A stretch of 64,000 nucleotides of DNA from assembly GCA_008729055.1 (NCBI GenBank), contig SDUX01000002.1, positions 810,496 through 874,495 of the forward strand, written 5' to 3'. Source of the stretch: Pyropia haitanensis. Taxonomy: Eukaryota > Rhodophyta > Bangiophyceae > Bangiales > Bangiaceae. Positions 33,595-44,751 of this stretch are shown piece after piece. Below the pieces are notes generated by a model, which saw only the letters and a program-made list of their open reading frames with translations, was not told the DNA's origin and did not search any database. Both the position numbers and the translations under genes were made by a program. Position 1 is the stretch's first letter, and each line of letters opens with the position of its first letter.

Positions 33595-35580
33595 GCGGTG
33601 GCGGCAAGCCGCCGGTGACGCCGGGGGGGACGGTGGGGGGCGGACTGGGTAGGTGCGGTGGCGGCTCGGCGGGGGCGGGGGGCGCAGCGCGCCGCGGCCG
33701 GGGCGGGCGGCTCAACGCGGGCCGCGGCGGTGGGGAACGGGGACGGCGACGGGCAGGCAGACGGCGGCGGGCGGGTGCAGCCGCGGGCGGGGGACGGTGG
33801 CCCCCGCCGCGCGCCCCGCCGCGCGCCCCAACCACCGCGCGGCGGCGGGCACGCCAGCCACGAGGGCCGGCCGCGGATACAAGACCCGACGGGCGCTTGG
33901 CGCATCGGCCCCGCCCCACGGCCGGCGCCCGCGCCACGCTGCACCGACGCCGCGGCCACGCGTCCACAGCAGCGTCCCCCCCCCCCCCCTCTCCCCCCCG
34001 TCCACCGCGCCGTCGCGCGCCGCCGCGGCACGCGGCGGCGGCCACGCCGGCGGCCGCCGCGCCGCCGCCGCCGCCCCGCGCCGGCGGCTCCGTGCCGCGG
34101 CGGTGTGGCCGCCCCCCAAACCGCCGCCGCCGCGGCGACCGCCGCGGGCAGCGGCGGCCGCCAGCACGCAGCGTCGTCGACGCCGACGGCGGCGGCCGCC
34201 CCGCGCGTGCACATTGGCAACGCCGGCGGGGCGCGGCGGGCGGTGCCGGCCGGCCGGCCGCTGGCCAGACCCCCCCCCCTGTGGACCGCTGCCGCGCCGC
34301 GCGGCGGCCGCCGCCGGCCGCGTCGCGGCGGCCGAGGCGCGCGCCGCCGCCGCGCCGACGGCGCGCGCCGCGCGGCCGCGTCGACGGGCGGGCGGGTCGG
34401 GGAGTGAAGGCGAGGGGACCTCACCGGGACAACAAAGATGGGCGGAAGTGGGGGAGGAATGGGGGGGCGGGGGGCGGCAGAAGGGGTGTAGCGGACGATA
34501 GACTGGTTTCTGGACGACGAGGGAAGACGCGGGGATGCACGGCGACAGGGTCTGGTCGCTGGCTGTCTTCACGAGATCCATTGAATGAAAACCGGAACAG
34601 CTCGTGTGGCATAGCTACAGCCGATCAAAGAAGGCGGCGCACGAGGCCACCTCGAGAGGGGAGCTGCGTAAAATAGGCTGGGGACAAATGGGATTCTCCG
34701 CGCTGGGGACAAATGGGATGCTCCCGGTGGAGTTGGCCGTGTCAGACTGGGCTGGGAAGAGCCCGGCGGGGGCAACAAGACGCTATCGTACCCACCGCCG
34801 CCATCGCGTGCACATCCGCGCAGGGGTGTCGACGCGTTGGCCAGCGCGTTCTCCGAGCTGGGCTGGGCAGCCATCCTGGTGGCTGAGCGCCCGCGTCGGC
34901 CCGTCAACCGGGACGCCGCGGCTGGGTGCTGGTCAGCCGCGACGGCGCGTGTAGCTATCGCACCGCCCGACGTGCCGGTGGCGTACCGGCGCGTCGCCGC
35001 ATCCCGCGAGGCCGCCGCGCCAAACCGCCAGTCGACGGTCAAGCCGTCGGGGCAAGACGCCCCATAGCACCCGCTCCGCCACCGCCGCGCGCTCCTGATC
35101 AACACGCGCATCAGGAGTCCGCCACTAGCGCCATGTGGTGACGACAGCTACCGAGGAAGCCGCGCGCTCGTCGACCCGCCTCCCTGTCCGCCCGCGCAGC
35201 CAGACCCCCAGCCGGCCTGCTGCCCAGCCAAAGGTGGCCGCAGCACGGCCAGACCGCCGGTGCTGCCGTCCCGTCCCTCCCCGCCCACCCCGAAAAACGC
35301 GGCGCCCGAGGGCGCGGCGGCCCGCCCCCGTCTTGCTCGCCACCACTCAAGGGCGACGGTAGGGTGCGGACAGACGAGTCCTGCCGCAACCCGACGCAGC
35401 GTCGTCGGGGGGGGGGGGTGGGGGGGGGGGGGGGGTGGGGGGAGGTGGTGAACGGCGGGGGGTGGGGGGAGTAGGGGTGGGGGGGGGGGGGTGGGGGGGG
35501 GGGGGGTTGCGTGGGGGGGTGGGGCGGGCCGTGTCACATGGGATCAAACGCCCCCCAGTGGGATTTGATGATAACAGCGG
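33166..35580. other. Unresolved low-complexity region and spacer
   Basis: 33170-34420 has long open frames on both strands. A minus-strand patch MCTRGAAAAVGVDDAACWRP (about 34160-34220) and a minus-strand start at 34581 (MDLVKTASDQTLSPCIPASS) look more natural than the rest, but no gene model holds together. 34420-35390 is ordinary spacer, with a direct repeat of GCTGGGGACAAATGGGAT near 34677 and 34704. 35405-35520 is nearly pure G. Confidence 0.35.
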
Positions 35581-35756
35581 GGGGTGTTATCCAGTTATCA
35601 AACCCCCCTCACGACCTCTGGGGGGGGGGTTGGATAACATGTTATCCGACCCCCTCCCAGAGGTCGTGAGGGGGGTTCGATAACAGGGGGGGTGTTATCC
35701 AGTTATCAAACCCCCCTCACGACCTCTGGGGGGGGGTTGGATAACATGTTATCCGA
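35581..35756. repeat. Fold-back repeat: forward, inverted, forward copies of ~45 bp
   Basis: A unit containing TTATCAAACCCCCCTCACGA then CCTCTGGGGGGGGGTTGGAT occurs forward at about 35584-35640, inverted at 35645-35686, and forward again at 35694-35748. The first junction is the perfect 16-bp palindrome GGATAACATGTTATCC (35633-35648), which recurs at 35739-35754. Either pair of neighbours can form a long hairpin. It has the character of a MITE-like or cruciform element, with no coding capacity. Confidence 0.88.
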
Positions 35757-36245
35757 CGCGCGGATTGACGGTTAATTTACGGTTCCACGAGGGATGGCTT
35801 TGCAAGCCAGCAAAGCTCCACGCAATGTTAGGGACCCCGCAGTGGCGGGAGTCCTCACTCCACGAAATACGCCACGGAGTATTTTGGGGTCCACCCCGCC
35901 AGCCGCCGCGGCGCCCAACCACAGAGGGTCTTCCAGCGACAGACTGGCTGTGCTATGACAGCGCTGGTCCCACGATGCCGCTGGAAGCGTGCCAAACAAA
36001 CGCACCGCAACGAGCCGCGTCGCATTGTCGGGCGCACACTCCTCAACTGCATAAGAATAGTGCAGGTCGCGGGACGGGAGGACGGGATGACAACCCTGGA
36101 CCCGTGCGACTGTCACCGACTGCGCCTCACCTGTGCGCCGCGCCGTCGCGAACTCGCACTTCCTCTGACTGGACTGCGCCCAACAGCCCGCGGTGCGCTT
36201 CACCTACCCCCCTACGAACGCCCCCTTTGGCTGCAACGCGACGTC
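35757..36245. other. petC upstream region
   Basis: Ordinary composition. It presumably contains the promoter and leader of the Rieske gene. The frame of petC stays open through part of it (from 35955), so an upstream start cannot be excluded, but that stretch does not look like protein. Confidence 0.45.
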
Positions 36246-36944
36246 ATGGTCGCCTTTGTAGCCTCTCTGCTGCTTGGCGGTCAACCGTGCCTACCATCAC
36301 GCGTACCCTGTTGTGTGCTCCACGCACGTCGACCTTCCCACGCACCCTTTCCTCGCAGCCGCTGGCGGATGGCCCTTCCCTCCGACTCGTCCTGCCCCCT
36401 GCCGCCGCCGGCTGCCGACCCCGGGCGCCGTCGGGTACTCAACCTGTTGCTGGCGGGCGCCGCCGCGCCCGTCGTCTTTGGCGTGCTCGGCCCGTACGGG
36501 GCGTCACTGTCGCCCCCTCGCGGCCGCCGCGCCGCCGGCGGTGGGGAGCGGGTGGTCGCCACGGACATTGATGGCGCGCCCGTGACGGTCGCGACGCTGG
36601 TGGCCGCGGCGCCCGCTGACGGGCACAAGACGATGGTGGTCGGCCTTCAAGGCGAGCCGGCCTGGATCACCGCTGCCCCCCCCGACCACGTCGACCACTT
36701 TGCGCTCAGCGCCGTGTGTACGCACATGGGCTGCGTCGTGCCGTGGGTGCCCTCTCGCGGCAAGTTCGTGTGCCCGTGCCACGCGAGTGAGTACGACCGG
36801 CAGGGGCGGGTGCTGCGGGGGCCCGCGCCGCTGCCGCTGGCGCTGGAGCACGCGGCGGTCGAGGAGGAGGGGGGGCCTGTGATCCTGTCCTCGTGGACGG
36901 AGAGCGACTTTCGTACAGGAATGGCGCCGTGGTGGTCTTTTTGA
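36246..36944 (+). CDS. petC: Cytochrome b6f complex Rieske iron-sulfur subunit, plastid precursor
   Basis: Nuclear-encoded thylakoid protein that passes electrons from plastoquinol to cytochrome f. 232 residues from ATG 36246: about 55 residues of targeting sequence (MVAFVASLLLGG, Ser/Arg/Pro-rich); ADPGRRRVLNLLLAGAAAP beginning the single membrane helix (about 60-82); a Gly/Arg hinge; and the cluster domain with C158-T-H160-M-G-C163 and C176-P-C178-H179. C158, H160, C176 and H179 would bind [2Fe-2S], with a disulfide between C163 and C178. The b6f-type ending WTESDFRTG...PWW separates it from mitochondrial Rieske. The usual CTHLGC and CPCHGSQY read CTHMGC and CPCHASEY here. Intronless. The frame opens upstream at 35955, but the MVAF start fits a plastid signal best. 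Confidence 0.94.
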   Translation: MVAFVASLLLGGQPCLPSRVPCCVLHARRPSHAPFPRSRWRMALPSDSSCPLPPPAADPGRRRVLNLLLAGAAAPVVFGVLGPYGASLSPPRGRRAAGGGERVVATDIDGAPVTVATLVAAAPADGHKTMVVGLQGEPAWITAAPPDHVDHFALSAVCTHMGCVVPWVPSRGKFVCPCHASEYDRQGRVLRGPAPLPLALEHAAVEEEGGPVILSSWTESDFRTGMAPWWSF

Positions 36945-37609
36945 TGGACGCCTGTTGGGGCGCGACGGTCGGTGTGGACGCCCAGCGACTGCCGTTCTTG
37001 TTCGTGTGGCCTCGACCTGTAGGTCGGAGACCCAGTTGCGCCGCGCCAACCCAATGGTCACCCCATTAAGCAATGTGTAGGTCGCCCCATTAAGTAGTAC
37101 ATTCTGTAGAAGAAATAGATTCAGGTACTTCGCATAAAGCGACGTGTCATCTTGTATTTGTGTAATTCAGTCGTGGCGGCCTGCGCAGGCGCGCTGGCAC
37201 GCCTCTCTCGGTCACGCGCGCGCCGTTCGAATGCTGGCGCCGGACCCCATCGCGACGCGGAAACGCCGCTTCGCGTTCGCTGCCCCGCCGCGGCGGCCGC
37301 GGCCGCGGCCGCGGTGCATCGCCGGTGGCTGCCTACGAACGTTGGGGACGGCGCATGTCCCCCCTTGTGGACGTATTTTTTTTCCCGTCACTCGCGGTTT
37401 CTCAGCCCTGTGGCGGGGGTACGTGGGAAGGTGTGGGGAGCTCTCCCATCCCACGTGTCTGGCAGGCCGGTGCCGTTTTATTTTCTCCTTTTCTGCAAGC
37501 CTTTTTGTTGTGTCGACGCTGTTTTTTTTTTTGTCTCGCTGCCTGTTAGCGCGGCAGTTTCCTTCCACCTAGGCCTCTGTTTCCCTGCTGCATCCCTGCA
37601 ACAGCCACC
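36945..37609. other. Spacer and leader of EPL1-like gene
   Basis: Between petC stop and the next start. T-rich stretches at 37374-37382 and 37520-37530 and general TC-richness directly before the ATG suggest a leader. No gene was seen. Confidence 0.5.
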
Positions 37610-40198
37610 ATGAGTCGTCCGAGCTTCCGCCCCCGTCCCATTGACCTGAACAAGCCGCTGCCCATCATCAAGTCCTCCAAAGACCTGCGCCATGAAGACG
37701 ATGTGCTCGTCTCCCGCACCCTGCCGGCAATGGCCACCGGCATGGACCCTGCAGAGGAGGAGGAACGCCACCTGCAACAGGCTCTGCTGGCGTCGGTGAT
37801 GGGTGGCGGCGGCGGTGGGGGTGCGGCGGGCCGCGCCAAGGCCCTCGAAATCCCCGTCCCAGTCGTGTCGGTCGTGCCCGGCTATGACGAGGCGCCGTTC
37901 ACCCAGTTTGTGCGCCCCCCGTCGCACTACATTGTGTTTGACAAGAATGATGAGGAGCTGGAGCGCACCACCGTCGAGTACGACGCCGACTTTACCGACG
38001 AGCGCTTCCTCGCCGACTTGGCGGCCCGCGCGCCACCGGGCATCACCGCAGACGCGCTGGAGCGGGGGATGGACGCGCTGGAAAAGGCGCAGTCGCGGTC
38101 CACGACGCTGCCGCCGTACGGGCCGCCCATCCGCGCGTTGCTGTCGCCGCTCATTAGCTCGGACGGGGCGCGCAAGGAGCTCCACCGCCACTGGGTGGCC
38201 CGCCGCACGGAACGGGGCGGCCGCTCCTTCCTCCGCCTCCACCAGCCGCCCGTGCCGGCGGGCAACACGGACCCGTCGCTGGCGTTCCGCCCGCGCGATG
38301 GGGCGGCTGGTGGCGGAGGGCGCACCGGCCGGGGACGCCAAAACACGTACGAAAACTACAAGCGGGCGGTGCTGCTGCAAAAGGAGCTGGTCCAGGCGCG
38401 GAGCTTGGTGGTAACGATGCTGCGGCGGGAGCGGCTCAAGGCGGAGCTGGCATCGCTCGACGCGTTTATGGCGCGCGCGGACCTTGCGCGGTCTGGGCCC
38501 CGCCTGGCGCACTACTTCCGCCAGCTGGCTGCGGGGGAGAACGACGGCGTGACGCTGGCGGAGCCGGTAATCGGTGCTCCGCCGACGGCTCCCGCCGACA
38601 CGCCGACGACGGGGCTCGTACCGGGCTGGGACTATACCCTGGCCGGCAGTGTGACGCTCCCACTGTCTGGCCTGACGCTGCCGCGGGAGTTGCTGGCCGG
38701 TACGACGCTTGGCCCCCCCCCACCAGCCGCTCTTGCCGCCCCCCCTCCCGGGATGAGCGCGGGGCCACTGGCGGTGCGGCGGCCGAAGAAGCCCGCCCGC
38801 CGGCGGCCCGGCGTGGGCGGCACCACGGGCGGCGCGCGCGCGCGCGGCGCGCACGTTACAGCCGCGGCGACGGCGGCGCGCAAGGCGTCGGCGGCGGCGA
38901 ATGCGAGCCGCCGGGCGGCGGCGGCGGCGGAAAAGGCGGCGGGCGGCGACGGCGGGCGCCGCGACGGCCGCGACGGTGTGGCGGGCCGCGGCAGCGGGCG
39001 CGGCGGCGCCCGCGGGGCGGTGGGTGCGGCGGCGGGCGTGGCGGACGGGGTGGCGGCTGTGCGGCCGCACGGCCTCGACGCGTTCCTCTTTGACGCGGAT
39101 GGCCAAAAGTTCCTCCGCAACATGCGCTACTTTGCGGGCGGCTTCATCAACTATGGGGTGTCCCCGTACGATCACCGGGTGTTTGCGGCAGCGTCGGAGC
39201 GCAACACGGTGCGGGACGTGCCGATGGCGCCCGCGGCGGTGGACCTGGACGCACGCAAGATTGCGGCGCTTGCCGTGACACCACTGCCCGAGGCCGACCC
39301 TGACGTGGAGGTGGACAGGGATGGCGACGCCGAGGACGCTGGCGCCGGCAGCGGCATCGCGCGGCGCTTCGGCCGTGGCGGCAAGCGTGGTGCTCCCTCG
39401 GCGTCCACGTACGCTCCCGCCGCCAAGCGGGCTCGCACTCGTCAGTGGGCCTTGTCCAGTCCAGACCCTGGCGCCCCCCTCAGCGCGCCGTCGGGTTTCC
39501 CCTCTTTTGCGACCCGGAACGAGGCGGCGCTAGGGGTGGACCTCTCCGCCGCTGCCGCTACCGATACCCGCCGTCGCCGCGCGGCTGCCGTTGCAGCGTT
39601 TGAGGCGGCTGCCGCCGCAAAGGGCCGCCAGGTGGACGGCACGCCCGTACCCTTCCGTGGCCGCGGGCGCCTTGGCCGCGGCGGCCGGCTCATCTTTGAC
39701 CGTGTTGTGTACGAGCCCGAGCGGGGCGTCCGGGCGGCCTCCTACCCGGCGTCAGTGGCCATGGGCGGCGCCTACACCGCCGGGGTGCCCTACCACGACG
39801 CGGGCGCCGTTTTGGGCGACGCGTACGACTGGGTGCACGAGCCAGACGCGGAGGTGCGGGCGCTGATGGCGCCGCTCGCTCCGCTGACGCCGTCGGCCAC
39901 GGTGGTTGGCCGCACCATTGACGGGGCTGACCTCTACTGGCCCAGCCGGAAGCATGCGCTCGCGATGGCTGCGCGGCGGGAGGAAGAGGTGCAAGGCAGC
40001 CACGTGGTGCGGACTCGGCGGCGGGCCGCGGAAGAGGCGGCGGCGGCGGCATCAGCAGCCAAACCGGGGGGGGCGGAGCTCTTTCGACAGCCACTGGCCG
40101 ATGGAGAGGAGGCGGTGGAGCTGGTAGCGGGGGCGGCCAACATTTCGCGGCTGCCGGCCTTCTCTGTGCGACAACCACCGCTGGTCGTGGAGTTGTAG
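37610..40198 (+). CDS. EPL1: Enhancer of polycomb-like protein (NuA4 subunit EPL1/EPC)
   Basis: EPL1 anchors the catalytic Piccolo module of the NuA4 histone H4/H2A acetyltransferase. The 862-residue single-exon protein starts with the EPC N-terminal signature: FRPRPIDLNKPLPI (residues 6-19), TGMDPAEEEERHLQQAL, IPVPVVSVVPGYDEAPF, PPSHYIVFDKNDEE and VEYDADFTDERFLADL. It continues with AFRPRD ... RQNTYENYKRAVLLQKELVQARSLVVTMLRRERLKAEL-type helix (about 225-285), which matches the conserved FR..R and 'lR.dLE.aR.L...v..RE..K' region. The remaining 550 residues are Ala/Gly/Arg-rich with short ordered pieces (LDAFLFDADGQKFLRNMRYF). Start context GCCACCATGA is strong. The family call rests on the N-terminal third. 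Confidence 0.85.
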   Translation: MSRPSFRPRPIDLNKPLPIIKSSKDLRHEDDVLVSRTLPAMATGMDPAEEEERHLQQALLASVMGGGGGGGAAGRAKALEIPVPVVSVVPGYDEAPFTQFVRPPSHYIVFDKNDEELERTTVEYDADFTDERFLADLAARAPPGITADALERGMDALEKAQSRSTTLPPYGPPIRALLSPLISSDGARKELHRHWVARRTERGGRSFLRLHQPPVPAGNTDPSLAFRPRDGAAGGGGRTGRGRQNTYENYKRAVLLQKELVQARSLVVTMLRRERLKAELASLDAFMARADLARSGPRLAHYFRQLAAGENDGVTLAEPVIGAPPTAPADTPTTGLVPGWDYTLAGSVTLPLSGLTLPRELLAGTTLGPPPPAALAAPPPGMSAGPLAVRRPKKPARRRPGVGGTTGGARARGAHVTAAATAARKASAAANASRRAAAAAEKAAGGDGGRRDGRDGVAGRGSGRGGARGAVGAAAGVADGVAAVRPHGLDAFLFDADGQKFLRNMRYFAGGFINYGVSPYDHRVFAAASERNTVRDVPMAPAAVDLDARKIAALAVTPLPEADPDVEVDRDGDAEDAGAGSGIARRFGRGGKRGAPSASTYAPAAKRARTRQWALSSPDPGAPLSAPSGFPSFATRNEAALGVDLSAAAATDTRRRRAAAVAAFEAAAAAKGRQVDGTPVPFRGRGRLGRGGRLIFDRVVYEPERGVRAASYPASVAMGGAYTAGVPYHDAGAVLGDAYDWVHEPDAEVRALMAPLAPLTPSATVVGRTIDGADLYWPSRKHALAMAARREEEVQGSHVVRTRRRAAEEAAAAASAAKPGGAELFRQPLADGEEAVELVAGAANISRLPAFSVRQPPLVVEL

Positions 40199-41061
40199 GT
40201 CTCGCTCGCCGAAAAAGAAACAGGTCGGCGCCAAGAAGACAGGGCGAGCCACCGTCGCTCCGACTCGCCGCGCGGTGGGCGGTCGCTGCGGCCGCCGGCG
40301 CCGTCGCTCGTCTAGGCGCGTGGCCTCCTACCTCCCCCGCGTCCGCGGTGCGTTTGCCCCCACCCTACCCCCTCCGGCGCTCCGGACCACGCCGTCCGCA
40401 CGGCGGCGGTGCGCCCGTACCACTCCCTCTAGTAGCTCGACGGCCGGTAGCAGTAGGCCGGCCGCGGCGTGCGCGTCGGGATCGCTGACCGGCGGGCTTG
40501 TGTCGTCTCTTTTTTTTGCACAGAAACAGAAACAAGCAGGTTTGGAAATGTGCCGTGGATGTTGTCTTGATCACACCACAGTAATTGCATCATTCTCAAT
40601 TGTTGTTGTACTTGTCGCGTCCTTTCACACGTGCATCGCACTTTGGAGCCAAGTTGTGTGTGCCACGTGGTGAACGTGGCGATCGCTCGCTGGTTGCGCA
40701 CGTGGGTCAACGTGGCAGTCAACAGCAGACCCCGCCGTGGAAGCCGTGCGCATGGAACACGACCGATGGAAGGGGGCGCTGATCCTGCCAGGGGGCGCTG
40801 ATGGAGCCCCCCCCAGGTTGAGCCTGACAGCTGTCCAGCTGTATATATGACCGCCGCCAATCGACGCGATCGAGTCGGCGCCCCTTGCTCGGGAACCACG
40901 CCGACGTGACGGTCGACGGCCAGTTCGCCACATCGGTCCGAAGTCGGTCGCGCGGTGCTGGTCGTCGTTGTCGCTGCGGCCTTTGGCTGCGCGTCTTCTT
41001 CGCGCAGCAACACACGGGAACGGGTGCGGCTGCGTGCCGCTGTTGGACAACCACCCTCAGC
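40199..41061. other. Intergenic, EPL1 3' side and RPL10 promoter
   Basis: AT-richer than neighbours, with a T run at 40509-40517. A short direct repeat, GGGGGCGCTGAT, occurs near 40771 and 40790. The RPL10 promoter should lie at its right end. No gene was found. Confidence 0.5.
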
Positions 41062-42153
41062 ATGGGTCGCCGTACGTTTTTCATGCCTTCGCCTTGGACG
41101 GCTCTGCTGTCGATTGATTCTTGAGCGTTGGGGAGGTGGGGGTCATGTGCGGCATCGTGGAGCGGCACGCCTGAGCGCGTGCGTGTCTGCAAGGCCTGTC
41201 GTTGAGAGCTGCCGCGGCTGTGAGTGGCCCTGGACGCTACTTGTACGGCGAGAGGTGGTTGCGGTTGGCCCCACTGCTGCGGCGGGGGGCGCGGTTGCCA
41301 TATTCGTCTCGTGGCGGCAGGCGGCGGGTGGTGGGTGGCTGTGCTACGGTCAACGACGGCGGTGATCGTGTGTGGAGTTGGCGGGGTATACGTCCTTTTC
41401 GCATCCTTGGGAGTATTGACTCACGCCATTCGTTTTTTTCTTGTGTATCTCGTGTGTCTTCTTTCCCTTACCTACGTTGTGCTGCCATCTTCCCCCTGTG
41501 CTGTGCACGAATGTCCTCGATATGATTGGCTTGCAGGCCCGGCGCGGTGCTACCGCTACTGCAAGAACAAGCCGTACCCGAAGTCGCGGTACTGCCGGGG
41601 TGTGCCCGACCCCAAGATCCGGATCTTTGACCTTGGCCGGAAGAAGGCCCACGTCGATGACTTCCCCTTTGCGGCGCACATGGTGTCGGACGAGAAGGAG
41701 CAGCTGTCGTCTGAGGCGATTGAGGCTGCCCGCGTGGCGTGCAACAAGTACATGACGTCGCAGGTGGGCAAGGACTCGTTCCACCTGCGCGTCCGGGTGC
41801 ACCCCTTCCACGTGCTCCGCATCAATAAGATGCTTTCGTGCGCCGGCGCGGATCGGCTGCAGACGGGCATGCGCGGTGCGTTTGGCAAGCCGCAGGGTAC
41901 GGTCGCGCGCGTCAAGATTGGGCAGACCCTCCTGTCGGTGCGGTCCAAGGACGCGAACAAGGCGCATGTGCTCGAGGCGCTGCGCCGCGCCAAGTACAAG
42001 TTCCCGGGCCGCCAAAAGTTGTTTGTGTCGGCCAACTGGGGCTTCACCCGCTTCACGCGGGAGGAGTACACGGCGCTCAAGGCGGCGGGGAAGATTATTC
42101 CGGATGGGGCCTACTGCAAGGTCGTGTCGACCAAGGGGCCGCTCCAGGTCTAG
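41062..42153 (+). CDS. RPL10: 60S ribosomal protein L10 (uL16), two exons
   Basis: Component of the large cytosolic ribosomal subunit that lines the tRNA/peptidyl-transferase region and gates late subunit maturation. Exon 1 is only 10 nt (41062-41071, ATGGGTCGCC) followed by GTACGT; the intron ends in TTGCAG at 41536; exon 2 is 41537-42153. Splicing yields [20 protein letters not shown], the invariant uL16 start, then [57 protein letters not shown], and [24 protein letters not shown]. At 208 residues it is close to the usual 213-220, shorter only at the C-terminus. Intact, without homopolymers. Note that the frame is open into the intron, so a naive call would miss the real start. Confidence 0.97.
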
Positions 42154-44751
42154 GCTGGCTCGTACAGTGGTGGTTGTATTGGCCTTTTTTTTCTCTCTGT
42201 GTCGCAGCTCGACCTCACTGGTTCGCGTCCATCGAACTGGTGGCTGTCCTACGGGTCAACCGTGTGCGGTAACCTGCAGTGGAAAGCACAATGTCCTGTC
42301 GTAGGCCAAAGTATCGTCCGGACAGTCAGTGTCGTGCCGCTGCAAGCAGACCTGGGCAGTCACGTCTGCACCCACGCATGCGCTTATGTGCCAGCTCAGG
42401 TCCAAACTTGGTATATCTGACCAGCCTGGCTGACCTCTCCCATCCGCAGCCCCGATAGTACGAGTGGTAGCCGCCCACTTGCCATGTCCCGTCTCGCAGA
42501 CCACGATCAGCCGCTGTTCTCCTCCCCTGCCCCACCGCCTAGCATGCAGTTACGCCAGCACCACCGCATCCAGGACGGTGACGGCAACGTCCGTTGAGGG
42601 CGGCGCGCAAGCCCGCCATCGTGAGCCGCCGGAGCAGAGACGGGGCGCGGAGGCCAAAGCGGCTCGCCGTGGCCAGCCAGCCCGTGGTGCCGTCCCCGTA
42701 CGCAGCTGCACTGGGGTCCTCAACCGGAGTGTGTTGGCGCGGCCTACGAGGCTTGGCGTGCTGAGGTTGTCTGGCGAGCGAGGGGTACGGTTCCCATTCA
42801 TCTGCAGGCAGAGGCGAGGGCGGGCGCGTCGTTTTGCGCCCCGCGGTGTGTGTGGTCACAACGTGATGGCCTCAGGAGTCGATTCTGGGCAGGCCATCGA
42901 GGGCGCAACGTGCGTTCTTGATAGACCCTCTTTATGTGTGACCTGTGAAAGAGGTGTCTGTGTATCATCCGGCGACGTTGTTCCCAGTGACTGAGGCAAC
43001 GACTTTGCGAAGCGACGCGCTCCTATGTTCTGTCCTCTATCTTGCTTTTCTCCAGTGATTGTGCTTGAAGATACGCGCTTGGTAGGGGATCATGACCTTT
43101 GCGGGCAGCCGGTGCAGGGCCTACGCTGGCCATGTGGCGAGAGACTAGCAGTGGGACACCTACCGACGCTGTCCCAGCCATAGCACACCAGCCTGTGGTG
43201 CGGTGGGAGACGATGAGGTCGGGCGCCAAGGATTGAGTCGCGCATGCAAAGGAGCGTGTCCCGCAGCTTTTCATGTAGATTTCCGAGACTAGCGATGCAT
43301 TCAAGGAACCTCAAGAAACCTCTTTTCGAGTTCTCGATCGTTTCTGGACTTTTACCATGTATTTGATTCCATCGATTGAACATACTCAGAACTTAGCCCA
43401 TAAAAAATAACGAGAGGCAGGCGGTGCCCCGCCAGCATCGCTGGGTGTGTCCGAGGGGACGTTCACCTCGATCGGATCTGGCTCAATCTGACAATCTCCC
43501 AGGTGGACGTTCAGCCACCAGCCGCGGCCTGTTCCGCTGCGCCGCTACCGCCGCCGCTCGCGTGCGCCGACGAACCGCCTCCGCCCGTCACGCCCCTGCC
43601 AGTGGCAGCACACGCATTCTCGTAGCTCAAGCCACGGCGGGCCTCTCACCATCAGACTTTGTGGCCCTCCTGGCAGCCGGAGCCCCCCCCCTCCCCGGTA
43701 GCCACCGCTTCTCGCCCGGTCGCGGTGCTGGTGGTGTCTTTATTTTCTTGCCGTGATTTCTTCCCTCTCCCCCCCTCGAGCAGCCAGAGAAGGGCTCCTC
43801 GTGGCCGCCCGTCCTCTAGCGACGGCGGCGGCTGGTGCGTCAGCCGTGCTGACGCCCCAAAGGTCACCCCGCTGCGGCGGGGTGGCTGTGAGGCGGCGCC
43901 TTGGCCACCCACCGGCCTCACAACGCAGTGCGCTGTGCCGCGAACGCGCGATCCGGCCAAGATCCAGCGAGGGCTACCGTCCCCGCAGGCGGCGGGTCGG
44001 CGAAGACGGGCGGGGGGGGGGAGGCGCCGCGCTTCACCCCACCCAGCCCCGCGAGGCCCATCCCCTGCCTCACTTTTCTCGCCCACGCCAATCAGCGCCG
44101 GGGGCTGCTCAGACTGCGCCCCGCCCCCGCCCCCGCGCGCGCACCTCCCCAGACCCGCCCCGCGGCCAATGGCAGCCGCTTGAGCCGTCGCGCAGCAGCG
44201 CCGGTTGGGGGCTGAGCGGCCGCCGCCCGCGCCGCCGCCGCCGCCCGCCGCCGCCCGGGCACGTCCCGACCGCGCGAGGCCGCGACCGGTCCCGGTCACG
44301 GCCGCCCGCCGCGCCGCCGCTGCTGGGCGGCCAGTACGGCTGGCCGGCCGCCGTCACCCCCCCACACAGCCGTTCTGGCGTCCCCCCCCCCCAAACACTC
44401 GCACCCAGACGGGTCTGGTGGCCCTCCCCCGACGGGCGGCGCCGCTTCGCCTACTTATCCCCCACCCCGCCGAGGCCGGTTGACGGACCGTCGGTCACTG
44501 CACCCGCAGCCGCTGTCGCGCGCCCACATCCGCCACCTCTCTCCCTCCGCTGGTCACTTCTGTCGCGGTGCTATCCGCGTCGCCGCCTGGTCCGTCTGCC
44601 GCCCGCCGCCGCCGCCACCACCACCGCCGGCACCCCCGTCCGTCACCCCCACCGGCGCTCCGCCGGTCGCCACCACCTTGGCCACCGCGGCAACCAGCCG
44701 TCCGCTTCCTTTTCCCCCCCCACACGACCGTCGCGGCCGCTCGGCACCACC
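42154..44751. other. 2.6-kb intergenic region
   Basis: 42160-43420 has fairly even base composition and no domain-like frames; it may hold old mobile-element remains. 43420-44750 is GC-rich and ends in a C-rich leader before the next ATG. No RNA gene was recognised. Confidence 0.5.

Noticed and set aside
37140..37260. Possible tRNA because of GTTCGAATGC near 37225
   Set aside because: No acceptor stem, D-arm or anticodon arm can be paired around it.
37610..40198. First considered as RNA polymerase II-associated factor PAF1
   Set aside because: RPRPIDLNKPLPI, the HLQQAL block and the YDADFTDE region match Enhancer of polycomb, not PAF1.
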